From assembly GCF_020379485.1 (NCBI RefSeq), contig NC_063437.1:2914001-2978000 (forward strand): a DNA stretch of 64,000 nucleotides, written 5' to 3'. The position numbers and the translations under genes are program-made. Source of the stretch: Brassica napus (lineage: Eukaryota; Streptophyta; Magnoliopsida; Brassicales; Brassicaceae). This document shows, piece after piece, positions 49,358 through 60,959 of this stretch. The first letter of the stretch is position 1; the number at the start of each line of letters is the position of its first letter. The notes under the pieces were generated by a model. It worked only from the letters and a program-made list of their open reading frames with translations, did no database searches and was not told where the DNA came from.

Positions 49358-52300
49358 TTACTGCATCATGATGGAAGAAACATAGGGGTTAAAGGTTCTG
49401 AAGCTGAGGATGCGATCCTTGATTTGTCTATCCAGGAGGCGAGTGATGACATCGAACGGTCGGGACGTGTTGCGATGCAGTCTAGCATTCCGTTCCGTCC
49501 ATGTCCAGTAGAGACAACCCTGCCAGCATAACAATGAAAGCATTCCTTTTGGTGATCGTCTATTTTGGGAGGCTAATTGGATCATGACTGAGGACCAAGT
49601 TCTAGCCGGTAGCAATCCACATCGAGGCGCAAGAGTGCTCCAAATTCCCCAAGCGTAAGGACATTCAAAGTATAGGTGATCTCTGCTTTCAGGAGCCACA
49701 TTACAGAGCAAACAAAGAGGAGAAGTAACAAGACCCCACCCCCTGATGCGATCCCTTGTAGGGCACCTGTTTAAAACAAAGAGCCATGCCAGAAAACTAT
49801 GTCTTGGAATGCCTCCTTTGTTCCATATTGTCAGAAACCAAGGAACACAGGCTCCCTGCTCACGCAGGTTATGGTAGACAGTTCCAATAGAATAGGCTTT
49901 TTCCACTTTACCATCTATTTCCCATTCATAGTAATCTTCCTCATCAGTCAAAACAATGGTAGTTAAGTGAACATGCAATTGAACCTGGTTTTCAGAGCGG
50001 GCTGAAGGAAGGCGCCATGAGTTGTTGGAGCAAAGAGAGGCGAGAGTTGCTGTTAGGGGAATCCCCAAGGACGACTGTGGACCAAGTTGTAGGTACTTTG
50101 TCAGACTGCCAAAAGGAGACCAATTATCTGACCAGAATCGGCATGAGAGACCATTGGAAACTCTGAGGTGAATCCACTCATAAATTAGAGGACTCAGTTT
50201 GAGGAGCTTATTCACTTGCCATGAGAACCGTCTGTTAGGTGCAGTGGTCCATAAGTTGCTTAAGTTTCCATTTAGAACTTCCTCCTTGAACCAAGCCACC
50301 CAAACTGATCCAGCTTGAAAGAACAACAGCCATATAAGTTTCAAACAACATGCCTTATTCCACAGGAGCAGGTCGTTGATCCCAAGTCCACCTTCCTTCT
50401 TAGGCTTTGTTACTTCATTCCAAGAGACTCGTGCTGTATGATGAGCTTCAATGTTCCCTTTCCACAAAAAACACACCACACAGAGAATTTATTCGCTTTA
50501 TACAGCCCTTAGGAAGGATGAAGGTAAAACACCAAAATGTTGTTATCCCCGAGATGACAGTCTTTATAAGAAGCAGCCTGCCCGCAAATGATAACGCTTT
50601 GGAGCTCCAGGAAGAAAACTTTCTCTTTATTTGCTGTAGTAGCACCTCACAGTTTAACAAAGATAGTTTTTTCGTGCAGAGAGGCACCCCCATATATCTC
50701 ACCGGCAATGACCCAAGAGGCATACCTGTGGAGGCTTGGATAGCATCTGTTTCCATAGCAGTCAACCCTGAAGCAAAGAACGAGGTCTTGTGCATACTAA
50801 CTGCTAAGCCTGATCTTAATTCGAACTCCCGGAGCACTTGAAGCACTGCCTGAACCGACTCTAATGATCCATCCATAAAGATGAGCAAGTCATCCGCAAA
50901 GCACAAATGGGTGAGTCTAGAGGATGAGCAGTTTAAATGATAGTTGAAGCGCATATCTTGAGCTGCCTTGTTGAGCATGAGAGAAAGATTGTTCAGCGCA
51001 ATGACAAAGAGATATGGGGACAATGGATCACCCTGTCGCAAGCCGCGGGTACCTTTGAAGAAACCGTTGATTGCTCCATTATACCCAACTGTGAAGCTAG
51101 TCGTGCAAACGCAGGCTCTAATCCAGGAGATAAATTCCATTGGTAAATTGAAGGCTACCAAACATGAGAAGAGAAAATTCCATGATAAGGTATCGAACGC
51201 CTTTGCTATATCCACTTTAATAGTGATCCGTTTTGTCCCATTTTCTCTATGATAACCGTTTATGAGCTCTCCAGCAAGTGAGGTGTTCTCCACTAACAAT
51301 CTGCCTCGTACAAATGCCGTCTGATTAGGAACAATGAGAGGGGCCAAAATGGGCTTCAACCGCTTGACCAGGAGGCGCGAGACAACTTTGTACAAGGTGT
51401 TTAGGCAAGCAATAGGCCTAAAATCTGTGATCAATGAAGCTCCGGTATGCTTAGGAACCAACGTAAGGATTGTGCTGTTTGTAGCTGAGGGCATGAAGGA
51501 TGTGAGGAAGAAGTTCTGGATCGAGTGTACCACCTCATTACCCACAATGGTCCAAGCCGCTTTGTAAAACCCTGAAGTGAGACCGTCAGCCCGGGGCCTT
51601 GTTGGGGTTCAACCTGTGGATTACTCTTGTGATCTCATCAGCAGAAGGCACTGAAATCATCTCAACTCTGTAGCTCTGGTCAAATCGGTAGGGGGTTAGA
51701 GAGTGAAACCATTCACCAGTAGAGACAACTCTTATCCTAGCCGGAGGCTGAGGTCCCAGAATGCTGGTGAAATGGGCAACTGCATGAGCACTCATGTCTA
51801 GGGGATCCGTCAAGATTGCGCCTGAGAGAAGAACAAAAGATCTAATAGTGTTATAGCTTAGTCTTGTCTGCACAATCCTATAGAAGAACGTTGTGTTCTG
51901 ATCCCCTTCTTTGAGCCAATTGATCCTCGACCTTTGCTTGAAATAGCTTTCCTCGATCATTCTTAAGAACAGCCAGCGCTCATTTGCTTGTTTCTCCAGT
52001 TCAAACAGTTGAGTGGTTGGAGTCTGCATCACATGAATGTAAAACATGATTAGCCTCACTCACTCTTAGTTGGATTTGAGAAAAATTATCTTTGTTTAAT
52101 TGCTTTAAATCACTCTTTATTTGTTTCTGTTTCCAGGAGAGAGCAGTGAGGGTCCAGGCAGTCGCTCCGGCCTGTGTCCATGCTTCAAGCACCAACTGAT
52201 GAAACCCCGGGTGTTTGGTTAGGTAGTTGAAGAATTTGAAAGGGCGGGTACCAGAGGTGGGGATTTTAAAGTCTAGGTTTAGGAGGCAAGGGGAGTGATC

Positions 52301-52984
52301 AGAGAACAGCGGAGGGAGGAAGAACGCTGAGCAGCCGGGAAAAAGGTTTAGTATTTGGCTATTAATGAGTAGCCGGTCAAGTTTCTTAGCTACTGGTCTA
52401 TCTGGACTCCGGTTTTTCCAGGAGTAGAAAGATCCTTGGAACCTGAGATCAGACAGCCCCATTTGAGAAAGACAGTCTCTAAAGTCAACCATTGGAGGGG
52501 TGAGAGAATTCACATCCAAGAGAGAGTGCTCAGCAGGGTGGAGGATCTGATTGAAGTCTCCTCCAACCATCCAAGGGGTTGTATCAAGTGAGAAGGTTTG
52601 ATACGTGTTCAGGAGTTCCACCCATAGATCTGTGCGTTCCTAATGCTCGTTAGAAGCGTAAATTGCAGTGTATACGAATGCAGAGGTGCCTGGTAATTTG
52701 ACTTCACAGGTTAAAGCTTGCCGAGACTGTTGAAGGACACGCACAGAGATGTTGTCCTTCCAAATAACAATGATTCTGCCATCATCATCCGCCAAATGAT
52801 TAGAGGTGTAGTTCCATCCTCTACACAGCTTGCCCATAAGGTGGTTAAGGTTATGGGGTTTGATATGAGTTTCTAGTAACGTTCCAAAAGAGGGTTGATG
52901 ACTCGAAAGCCACTGACAAAAGGGCGAATGTTTAACGGGGTCATTTAATCCCCGTACATTCCAAAAAAATAATTTTGTATACAT
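49358..52984 (-). pseudogene. LINE ORF2: endonuclease, reverse transcriptase, zf-RVT
   Basis: From ATG 52984 the endonuclease begins FFWNVRGLNDPVK and LLETHIKP. After an in-frame TAG near 52.63 kb it resumes with WMVGGDFNQI and FSDHSPCLLNL. A frameshift near 52.03 kb leads to SRINWLKEGDQNTTFFYR. Another near 51.59 kb (after LNPNKAPG) leads into the reverse transcriptase with DFRPIACLNTLYKVVSRLL, GLRQGDPLSPYLF and the catalytic FADD box (LCFADDLLIF). A last frameshift near 50.45 kb leads to LWNKACCLKLIWLLF and the zf-RVT motif CPTRDRIRGWGLV and CLLCNVAPESRDHLYFEC. In an active LINE this protein nicks DNA and reverse-transcribes the element RNA. No RNase H domain was seen after the zf-RVT, so this subfamily ends differently from the LINE at 63.4 kb. 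Confidence 0.88.
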
Positions 52985-52990
52985 AGGGAG

Positions 52991-54788
52991 TTAGTCAATG
53001 ACCTCTTCAGGATGAAGAGGATCATGAGGGACCAGAATGGAAAAAGGGTTAGAAGAAAGGTTTAGGTGGAGGGGAAAGGCAGCAGGGGCTTTTGAGGGTT
53101 GGAGGGTTTGAGCAAAAAAATTTAGTTGGTCAGTAAAGGATGAGAAAACTTGGCTAGAGTGACCAGGGCGGGGGCGTTTAAGGGGAGGCTTGGTGTAAGA
53201 ATCTGGACTAGATGAGGGGGGGCTATGGTTGTATGGGACAAGTTGGTTTGAGGTTTTTAAATTTAAGGTCGGGAGGGTGGTTTGGGTTACTGGAATGGGG
53301 ACAGGGGGAGGTTGTGATAGGGGTGAAGGAGCAGAAGAACCTTGTGGGGATAGGGAAGCGGCCGGGGGAGCTAGAGAGACAGGGACTTCATGAGAAGTAC
53401 TGGGGCCAGGAGACTTTGCAGAGTCCTTTGGATCATTAGTAGGTGCAGATTTCCCCTTATCAGTGGCTTTATCAGTTGGGTCCTTGTTGACATTGGAGGA
53501 TTTTTTGCCCTTAGGTTTTGAAGTAGATGCTGCTGGTTTTGCAGGGAGCGGACCTGAAGACAATTCTTCATTATGTGGCCTAGCTCTTTACAGTGCGTGC
53601 ATGTCGGGGGGACCCAAGGATAAGCCACCGAGACCTCGACAACTTCACCTGATTCACGGGTAAATTCAACAACACTAGGGAGCGGTATTGTCAAATCCAC
53701 TTCCACCTTTACATGAGATAAGGTCAGGCTCACCAAATTCAGCGTGAAGTCATCCGTCTCTTTGGGTTCACCGACCAAACCAGCAACAAGGCTGAGCCCT
53801 TGTTGATGCCTCAGATCAAGGGGGTGCCAGTTAAGTGCGCCCATATTTGGATAGAATCTAGCGGCGGGGATGATGGAGATGCTGAGGAAGTCCATTGAAC
53901 CGCTTGAAACATGGAGTCACCAACATACCAAACTCTTTTCTCAAGGATTTTTTGCCGCAAGTAGTCAGAGGGAATCCTTACTAGCATGGACCTCGAAAGT
54001 GGGTTAGTGTGAATCTCAACGCGTCGACCTTTCCCCCAGAGGTGGTTCAACACACTCTGAATATGGTTGAAGGGAGGAGGGCGACCATTAAAATAACAAA
54101 TGATAAAATCTCTGTGAAGCTCAGCTCCCTTCTGGAAGACACTATCCGGGATGAGGACACGAGGCCTGCCAGAGTCAGAGAAGGAAGGTGGAGCCTGCCG
54201 GCTCAGAGATTTATCTTGAGATTTACGAATACGCTCAACAAGAGGAGGATCAACGGGTGGGGTAGAAGTGGAATTGTGAGTTTTTGGATATGGGGGCGGA
54301 GGTTGAACATTTAGGGGAGGGGGCGGATGATGGGTAGCTGAGGAAGAGCAAAGGTTGGGGTCGGGATTTAGGATAGGGGTTTTGGCTGTGGAGGATGAAC
54401 AGTTAGGGTTTTGGTTTGAAGGAGGAATTGGGGATTTTGGTAATGGGTTTAAAGGGGGAGCAAAAGGTGAGAGTTTTGAGGCTCGATTAGTTTGGATTGG
54501 AGATTTTAGTGGAAGAATTTTAAAGTTTTGGGAATCAAATTGAACAGTACCAGTAGATCTAGAGAAAGACGGTACTGCAGAGGAGTTGGGATTGGCTTTA
54601 GCAGATGCTGCAGCAGTTTGAGTAGAGCTCGAAACTTTACTTACGGAGCTCCGAGGAGGAGTCTGAAGCAAACTTCGAGAAGTTTTTGGAGAACGAGAAG
54701 CAGGGGAGTTGAGAGGGGGGAAACGGGAGAGAGAAAGGGGGTTATCAGGGTCTGGGTCGGGGGGGGAAGGGGTCCGGGGGGTTATCAT
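52991..54788 (-). pseudogene. LINE ORF1: nucleic-acid-binding protein (DUF4283, CCHC)
   Basis: The likely start is ATG 54788 (MITPRTPSPPDPDPDNPLS), though the frame is open upstream to 55106. A long Ser/Pro-rich region is followed by a DUF4283-type domain (DFIICYFNGRPPPF, VWYVGDSMFQAVQW). After a frameshift near 53.85 kb come GLVGEPKETDDFTLNL and a zinc knuckle CTHCKELGHIMKNC. A second frameshift near 53.5 kb leads to a Lys/Ser-rich tail ending at 52991. ORF1 proteins coat element RNA. Confidence 0.82.
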
Positions 54789-55230
54789 CAGCGGTGCAAA
54801 GCAGCGGAGACAGAACGGAGTTACTGTTCCCAAGGAACCATGGGTTCGCCACCCATTTATTGGTTTTTGGCTTGGTTTCAATTCAAAGGCTTGTTCCTTG
54901 GCAGTGTAGTATGTGAGATAATTGAAGTGATGCAGCGGAGCAGTGGATGGTCTCGTTGAAGCGATATCTTGGGCTTCCAGCACTCTCTGGGTAAGTTTCC
55001 GCTTATGGACGGCGGAAAAGATCATGAGATGCCTTAAGATAGGCTTGAAAAATGCTCCGACCGATGTCGCGGCTGGGTTTGGAGTGATACACGGTGGCTC
55101 AACCAAGCTGGTTGTAGCTGTACGGCTCTGCGCGCCCCCAACATCCTATGGGATTGTCGTCAAAGTGTCTTGCGGTCAGGATGCTTTTGTGCTAAACCAC
55201 TGGCGGTGAGGAGTTGTTTCTTTTCAGATG

Positions 55231-55794
55231 GTGGAGACGGCCCTATTGGAACAAGATACAAATTATCACAAAATTATATGAATAAAAAAAATTATTTTAT
55301 AAATATTTATATTAAAACTATATGTATTTTTAATATTGTTTAAATAAAATTATGTACTATATAAAAATAAATATTTTTAGTTCCTAAATTTTTATTGAAC
55401 AAATATTGAGAACTTAATATTTTAAATACAATTTTAAATTACTAAAATTAGTAAAGTTAGTATTAAATTTTTTTGTATTTAGCTATTTAAATTTTTTGTT
55501 ATTAAACATATAAATGATCATAAAATTTTATAAGTACGAACTCTTATTTATAGATAATCTATTTTATAAAAAAGATAATCATATTAAAATTTGTACTATA
55601 TATGTATACTAATATTATTTAAATTTAACTATATACTATAGAAAATAAGTAAATATGATTAATGTTTTGATTTATTTATCTTACAAAATAAAAGAATGAT
55701 TATTTTGATTTATGTGTTCATGCCAATTTAAAATTATATATATAGTTATTTGCTTCTCAGTTATTCAATATATAATATTTGTATATCGAATGTT
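55231..55794. other. AT-rich sequence, likely Helitron body
   Basis: Almost pure A/T with no coding frame, lying between the LINE 5' end and the Helitron 3' end. It is probably the body of a short non-autonomous Helitron, but a 5' TC end was not identified. Confidence 0.35.
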
Positions 55795-55834
55795 CGCCTT
55801 TCGCAAGGCGCGCGGATCTTAATCTTTAATCTAG
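55795..55834 (+). mobile_element. Helitron 3' terminus (plus strand)
   Basis: A 6-bp perfect stem (CGCCTT and AAGGCG, loop TCGC) at 55795-55810 is followed 20 bases later by CTAG at 55831-55834 and a host T. This matches the Helitron 3' end rule (hairpin, then CTRR, insertion before T). Confidence 0.65.
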
Positions 55835-55967
55835 TTCGATATTGACATCTATCAAGAATTTCTCTTCAACCGGTTTGATTCGGTCTTTCCTGGATTGTTT
55901 CCAGTTTTTTTTACCCGACGTTTTCGTTGAAAACCATAAAACATTTTTCTTATGAACGGTTTATAAA

Positions 55968-56661
55968 GACTTATTCTTGGGTTCACCCCCTAGAGTGAAC
56001 CTCTAGGTTCACCAACCAATAGAATTGTGTTATTTAATATTCGATATCTTTTAAAAAAGGAAATAAAATATTGTCAAATTATATTATATTTTTAAAATTA
56101 AAAGATAATAAGAAATAAATAAAAAATAGTAGTAATTACAAAAAAAATATTTTTAACGACGTCAGCAAAAAATTAAATCCTAAATCCTAAAGCCTAAAAC
56201 CAAAATCATAAATCTTAAACCCTTGGATAAACCCTAAACTCTATGATAAATCTTAAACTCTAAATCAAAATCACTAAACACTAAAACACTCAAGGGTGGG
56301 TTTAGAGTTTTAGGGTTTAGTGTTTTTATTTATAGTTTAGGATTTATCCAATGGTTTAGAATTTACCCAAGGGTTTAAAGTTTACCCAAGGATTTAGGGT
56401 TTATCCAAGGGTTTAAGATTTAGGATTTAGGGTTTAAGGATTAGGATTTAGGGTTTAGTGTTTTGCTGACGACGTTAAAAATATTTTTTTAATTCTTTTT
56501 TCTGTAATTACTATTTTTTTTACTTTTTTATTTTAAAAACATAATATAACTGGACAATATTTTGTTTTCTTCTTTTAAAAGATATCGAATTTGAAATAAT
56601 GAAATCTTATTGGTTGATGAACCTAAAGATTCACCCTAGGGGGTGAATCCAAGAATAACTC
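55968..56661. mobile_element. Mutator-type foldback MITE with 9-bp target duplication
   Basis: The ends GACTTATTCTTGG and CCAAGAATAACTC are inverted repeats that continue inward (TTCACCCCCTAG and CTAGGGGGTGAA), and much of the 694 bp can fold back. Flanking direct repeats GTTTATAAA at 55959-55967 and 56662-56670 give a 9-bp duplication, as for Mutator-like elements. The two arms contain degenerate telomere-like words (AAACCCTAAA on the left, TTTAGGGTTT on the right). There is no coding sequence. It lies about 140 bp upstream of the ABCG19 pseudogene and 50 bp upstream of its TATA box. Confidence 0.85.
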
Positions 56662-56710
56662 GTTTATAAATATTTATACTAAAGAAAAGTAACTTGATTA
56701 AACAAAATTG

Positions 56711-56718
56711 TATAAATA
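56711..56718 (+). promoter_or_regulatory. TATA box of ABCG19-like copy 2
   Basis: TATAAATA aligns with the TATA box of copy 1 and precedes the ATG at 56807 by about 90 bp. The gene is broken, but transcription may persist. Confidence 0.5.
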
Positions 56719-56806
56719 CTGAACGTGCGTAACAACCAGATACACATCCAATCGTTGAAAAGGTTTTTAAAAAGAGCTCGGTAGAAAAACCTGTAAAGAC
56801 AGCCGT

Positions 56807-58964
56807 ATGATGAATTTGTCACTAAGTGCTAGAAAAACTGCGATGCCATGTCTTTTAGAGGAAACACAATACATCTTCCCCGCCGGATCACCTACGCTCG
56901 TCGAGTTATTGAAAGACTGCGACAGTTTCCGGAAAGAAGATTCCAGCTCCGTCACCAGAAGCGACGACACGGCTCATCACATAATAGATATCGATGCTTT
57001 ACACGTACCACCAGCTGTACCGTTTGTCTTAGCCTTCATCAACCTCGCATACAGTGTCACTCTTCGCCAACGGTTTGGTTCCTCGTCCACTTCGGTGAAG
57101 ACTCTACTCGATGACGTTTCCGGGGAGGCTTGCGATGGCGATATCCTCGCCGTTCTCGGTGCAAGCGGAGCTGGAAAGTCCACGTTGATCGATGCATTAG
57201 CGGGACGTGTTGCAAAGGAGAGTCTAAGAGGCTCCGTGACACTAAACGGAGATAACGTTTTGCAATCTAGTTTGTTGAAAGTGATATCTGCTTACGTCAT
57301 GCAAGACGATCTCTTGTTTCCCATGCTGACCGTTAAAGAAACACTTATGTTTGCTTCTGAGTTTCGCCTCCCGAGAAGCTTGTCCAAATCCAAAAAAATG
57401 GAGCGTGTTGAAGCCTTAATAGACCAACTAGGGCTCAGAAGTGCGGCGGATACAAGAATAGGAGATGAAGGACACCGTGGAGTCTCCGGTGGAGAGCGGC
57501 GGCGCGTGTCAATCGTTATCGACATTATCCATGACCCTATCGTCTTGTTCCTCGACGAGCCTACATCAGGGTTGGATTCCACCAACGCATTTATGGTGGT
57601 ACAAGTTCTTAAAAGAATAGCTCAGAGTGGCAGTATCGTAATTATGTCGATACATCAACCAAGTGCTAGAATACTAGATTTGCTTGACCGTCTTATCATC
57701 TTATCTAGAGGCAAGAGTGTGTTCAACGGTTCTCCGGCAAATCTTCCTTCTTTCTTCTCCGACTTTGGCCATCCCATCCCGGAGAGAGAGAACATCACCG
57801 AGTTCGCACTTGACCTAGTTCGAGAGCTTGAAAGAGAGCCCAACGAAGGAACCAGAGAGCTAGTAGATTTCAACGATGGATGGCAGAAAAAGAAATTTGC
57901 TCGAGACACGACACAAACTGCATCTCAACAAGCCTTGTCCTTAAAAGAAGCCATCGATGCAAGTGTCTCTAGAGGTAAACTAGTCTCAGGCTCGTCCGGT
58001 TCCATGGAAACAATATCTTCATACGCAAACCCGTCACTGTATGAAACATTCATCTTAGCCAAACGTTACATGAAAAACTGGATTCGAATGCCTGAGCTTG
58101 TCGGAACAAGGATTGCTACCGTCATGGTGACCGGTTTTCTATTAGCCACGGTCTATTGGAAGCTAGACAACACTCCAAGAGGTGCACAAGAGAGGTTAAC
58201 TTTCTTTGCATTCGTTATGCCCACAATGTTCTATTGCTGTTTAGACAACGTCCCTGTTTTTATCCAAGAACGTTACATCTTCTTAAGAGAGACAGCACAC
58301 AACGCTTACAGAACATCTTCATAAGTCATATCTCATTCTCTAGTGACCATGCCTCAGTTAATAGCCCCGTCCATAGTATTTGCCTCCATCACATTCTGGA
58401 CCGTTGGTTTGAACGGTGGGTTACAAGGTTTCTTCTTCTATGTCCTCATAATCTACGCTTCGTTTTGGTCGGGATCATCTGTTGTTACTTTCATATCTGG
58501 TGTTCTTCCCAACATCATGTTAAGTTACATGGTCGCAATATCCTATCTCGCATACTGTTTACTGTTGAGTGGCTTCTACGTGAACAGAGATCGTATACCG
58601 GTCTACTGGATGTGGTTTCATTACATTTCACTGCTTAAGTTTCCCTACGAGGCTGTCTTAATCAACGAGTTTGATGACCCTTCTCGTTGCTTTGTAAAGG
58701 GAGTTCAAGTATTCGACGGTACTCTTATCGGAGGAGTGTCTGATTCGGGAAAGGTTAAGCTCCTACAAACTCTGGGAATGTCGCTAAGGAAGAGGATAAC
58801 GGAGTCAACATGTTTAAGGACAGGGTCTGACTTACTTGTACAGCAAGGGTGTTACTCAACTGAGTAAGTGGGATTGCTTGTGGATTACGTTTGCATGTGG
58901 CCTCTTTTTCAGGATCTTGTTTTACTTTACTTTGCTGTTTGGGAGCAAAAACAAGAGGACGTGA
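56807..58964 (+). pseudogene. ABCG19: ABCG19-like copy 2, pseudogene
   Basis: Colinear with copy 1 and very similar throughout, with intact Walker A (GASGAGKST), signature ([11 protein letters not shown]) and Walker B ([13 protein letters not shown]). Two lesions break it. A TAA at 58322-58324 replaces a Tyr codon (TAC in copy 1) at codon 506 in the membrane domain. One extra base at about 58847-58850 shifts the frame shortly before the C-terminus, giving a second stop at 58865. Reading resumes in the original frame to the TGA at 58962-58964. The sequence is continuous where copy 1 has its three-unit intron, and the conserved Gly after the signature is Val here. A product stopping at residue 505 would keep the ATPase but lose most membrane helices. 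Confidence 0.92.
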
Positions 58965-59470
58965 GGTAGTAGCCCCATAAATAAGTATGTGCGTCGGTTA
59001 CATATTTATGTGAGGCTTAAAAAATTTAAATAATAGCTTCTCGAACGGTGGTTGTATAGTATGTATACTAATAGCAGTAATAACATTTACGATCATTTTA
59101 TCTCTATGTATTTTTCTGTAATAAATATTCAAAATAAAGTATTTATATACTTTTCCAAGGCCATTATGTAAAATATATATTTCATAAAATGATTTTTTAA
59201 AGGAAAGCTTATTTAAAATCCTTTTGAGCTGATTTCTTAATTATCCCAGATACCATATTTCAAACTTCTATGTTAGATAGTAGCAATATAAATATTTTAC
59301 AAGTATCTCTACTTTGTAGAAACCTAAAGAATATTTAAGGGCAATTTTTCTAAATTATTTTTTTAATTTTTGTCTCAAAAATAGATTTTGAATTAGAGGA
59401 TCGCTTAAATTGTCTTCATTAACTGTTCAAAAGATTCTAATACCCTCAATTAATAATATATCTAGGAAAC
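58965..59470. other. 3' flank of the ABCG19 pseudogene
   Basis: Alignable with the copy 1 flank to about 59170 (TAGCTTCTCGAACGGT, ATACTTTTCCAAG), then unique AT-rich sequence. This gives the right end of the second duplicated unit. Confidence 0.6.
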
Positions 59471-59474
59471 AAAA

Positions 59475-60277
59475 AAAGACTTGTGTTCTCTCTCGCTCGA
59501 CAACGGTTACGACGTTGCCGCCATCGAGACACTGGAGACAAATCACGCCGAGCCACCATTGTCACAGTCTTTACAAGAATGTATAGATGTAAGTTTTGAA
59601 TGTTTCTTCTTCAAAATCGAAATCAAGGGTTTTGATTGAAAATTTGGAAATCTTCTCTTCTTAATGTTTTTGAATTGAAAATTGGGGATTTCAATTTGTT
59701 GCTCTTAATATATTTGAGTTTGTTTTGTTGTTCAAATCAAACAGAGTGAACATAATCAGAATTACAAAGAAAGAATCTCACTAAGCTTCATTTACAAAAT
59801 CTGGCTTACCGAAGAAGATGAATTTGTGACCTTGCTTTTTGGTAAGCCATTTTGAATCTTTGATGTTCCTAGTTCTTTTTGACCAATGATTTATTTCTCT
59901 CAGATTCGAATTTTTTTAGTCTGATTGTGTGATATGATATGGTTTCAAACATGTGTGTGTGTCGATGTATTAGTTCTCTTGTTCCTCTAAAAGTTGTATC
60001 TTTTTCTTGTTCTCGTTATTCGCAAGTGTAATGTGCATCATTAAACTTTTTGGTACTGTTTGTAGCTGAAGAGAAACACCATTACTCGAGAAGTTGTTCT
60101 GGTAGAGCGAAAGCTCTGTTGCGCTTGTTGTCCAGCGAAGGAAAGGGCCTTGGAAGTTGTTGGAGCTCAAATCAAAGGCTGTTTAATTTTGGGAACACAA
60201 GGTTTCGAGGTAATATACCTTTGATTCAGTTGTTTTCTATATAAGTTGAGTTACATCAGATGTTTTTCTTGAGAACC
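59475..60277 (+). other. Unclassified gene-like region
   Basis: GC content rises here. CTCTCGCTCGACAACGG and GAATGTATAGATGTAAGT (a good donor) are followed by an exon-like segment at about 59744-59840. That segment reads SEHNQNYKERISLSFIYKIW and LTEEDEFVTLL, followed by a GTAAGC donor. Further exon-like pieces lie at 60063-60210. I could not join them into a convincing protein. The KIWLTEEDEF section faintly recalls GeBP-type DNA-binding proteins. It may be a captured gene fragment in a transposon or a non-coding transcript. Confidence 0.25.
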
Positions 60278-60645
60278 AGCTGTTGTTCCTGAGTGTGACT
60301 GAGATGAGTTTGCTTATGACTTTTCTAGTCGATTGTTTGTGCTTGTGAAAGTGTGTGTGTGAACTAGCTGTTGTTCCTGAGTGTGACTGATATGAGTTTT
60401 CTTATGACATTTCTAGTAGATTGCTTGTGCTTATGAAACTTTACGGTTTATTTTAAAAAAAATTTCAGGAAGGTTTTTAAGTTTTAGGATATCTTTCCAA
60501 AAAAATCTGATATTAACAAATTTGAAAAAAATGCTTGGTTAGTTGTTTGGCTTACGCATATTGATATCTTTGGTAGGCTCGTGAATTTGCTTATGACATT
60601 TCCAGCTGATTGATTGTGCTTGTGAAAGTGTGTGTGTGTGTGTTC
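60278..60645. repeat. Local duplications (88-bp unit)
   Basis: AGCTGTTGTTCCTGAGTG starts two copies at 60278 and 60366. A third partial copy (TTTGCTTATGACATTTCCAG to TGTGCTTGTGAAAGTG) occupies about 60588-60640. The units end in short TG runs. Confidence 0.75.
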
Positions 60646-60959
60646 TTTTTTTCATTTCAGAAAGAATTTGTATTGTTTCAGGAAAGATTTTCAGAAATTC
60701 AGTGAGAGGTGTTTGAAATTATCAGGGATTTTAAGTTGTTGGACGAATTGAACTAAAAATCACTTTGAGGAATAATATAGTGTTTTGCCGCTGAGCTATG
60801 GTGTTATATTTGTTGGACTAACTATTTAAAATTATATACACAAGCATTATCTATTTAATTAAAAATGTCTGGATTCCGAATAGAATCAAACACGGGTGGA
60901 TATACGGTTTAAGTAGAGTACAATAGTGGTTTAGTCAAATATAAATGAATATATTGACA

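Larger units (their letters stand above)
49152..55230 (-). mobile_element. L1-type LINE, nearly full length, inactive (minus strand)
   Basis: The 3' end is marked by a poly-A tail (a run of T on the plus strand at 49152-49166). ORF2 then ORF1 follow in the expected reverse order, and sequence continues about 440 bp beyond the ORF1 start as a 5' untranslated region. The 5' border is approximate, and I found no convincing target duplication. It carries at least one nonsense codon and several frameshifts. Confidence 0.88.

Noticed and set aside
53811..55106. Start of LINE ORF1 at 55106
   Set aside because: The frame is open that far, but the Pro-rich ORF1 typical of the family more plausibly begins at ATG 54788. 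The upstream part looks like 5' untranslated sequence.
56160..56470. Interstitial telomere repeat
   Set aside because: AAACCCTAAA-like words are degenerate and symmetrically placed in the arms of a Mutator-type MITE, so they are part of that element and not a telomeric insertion.
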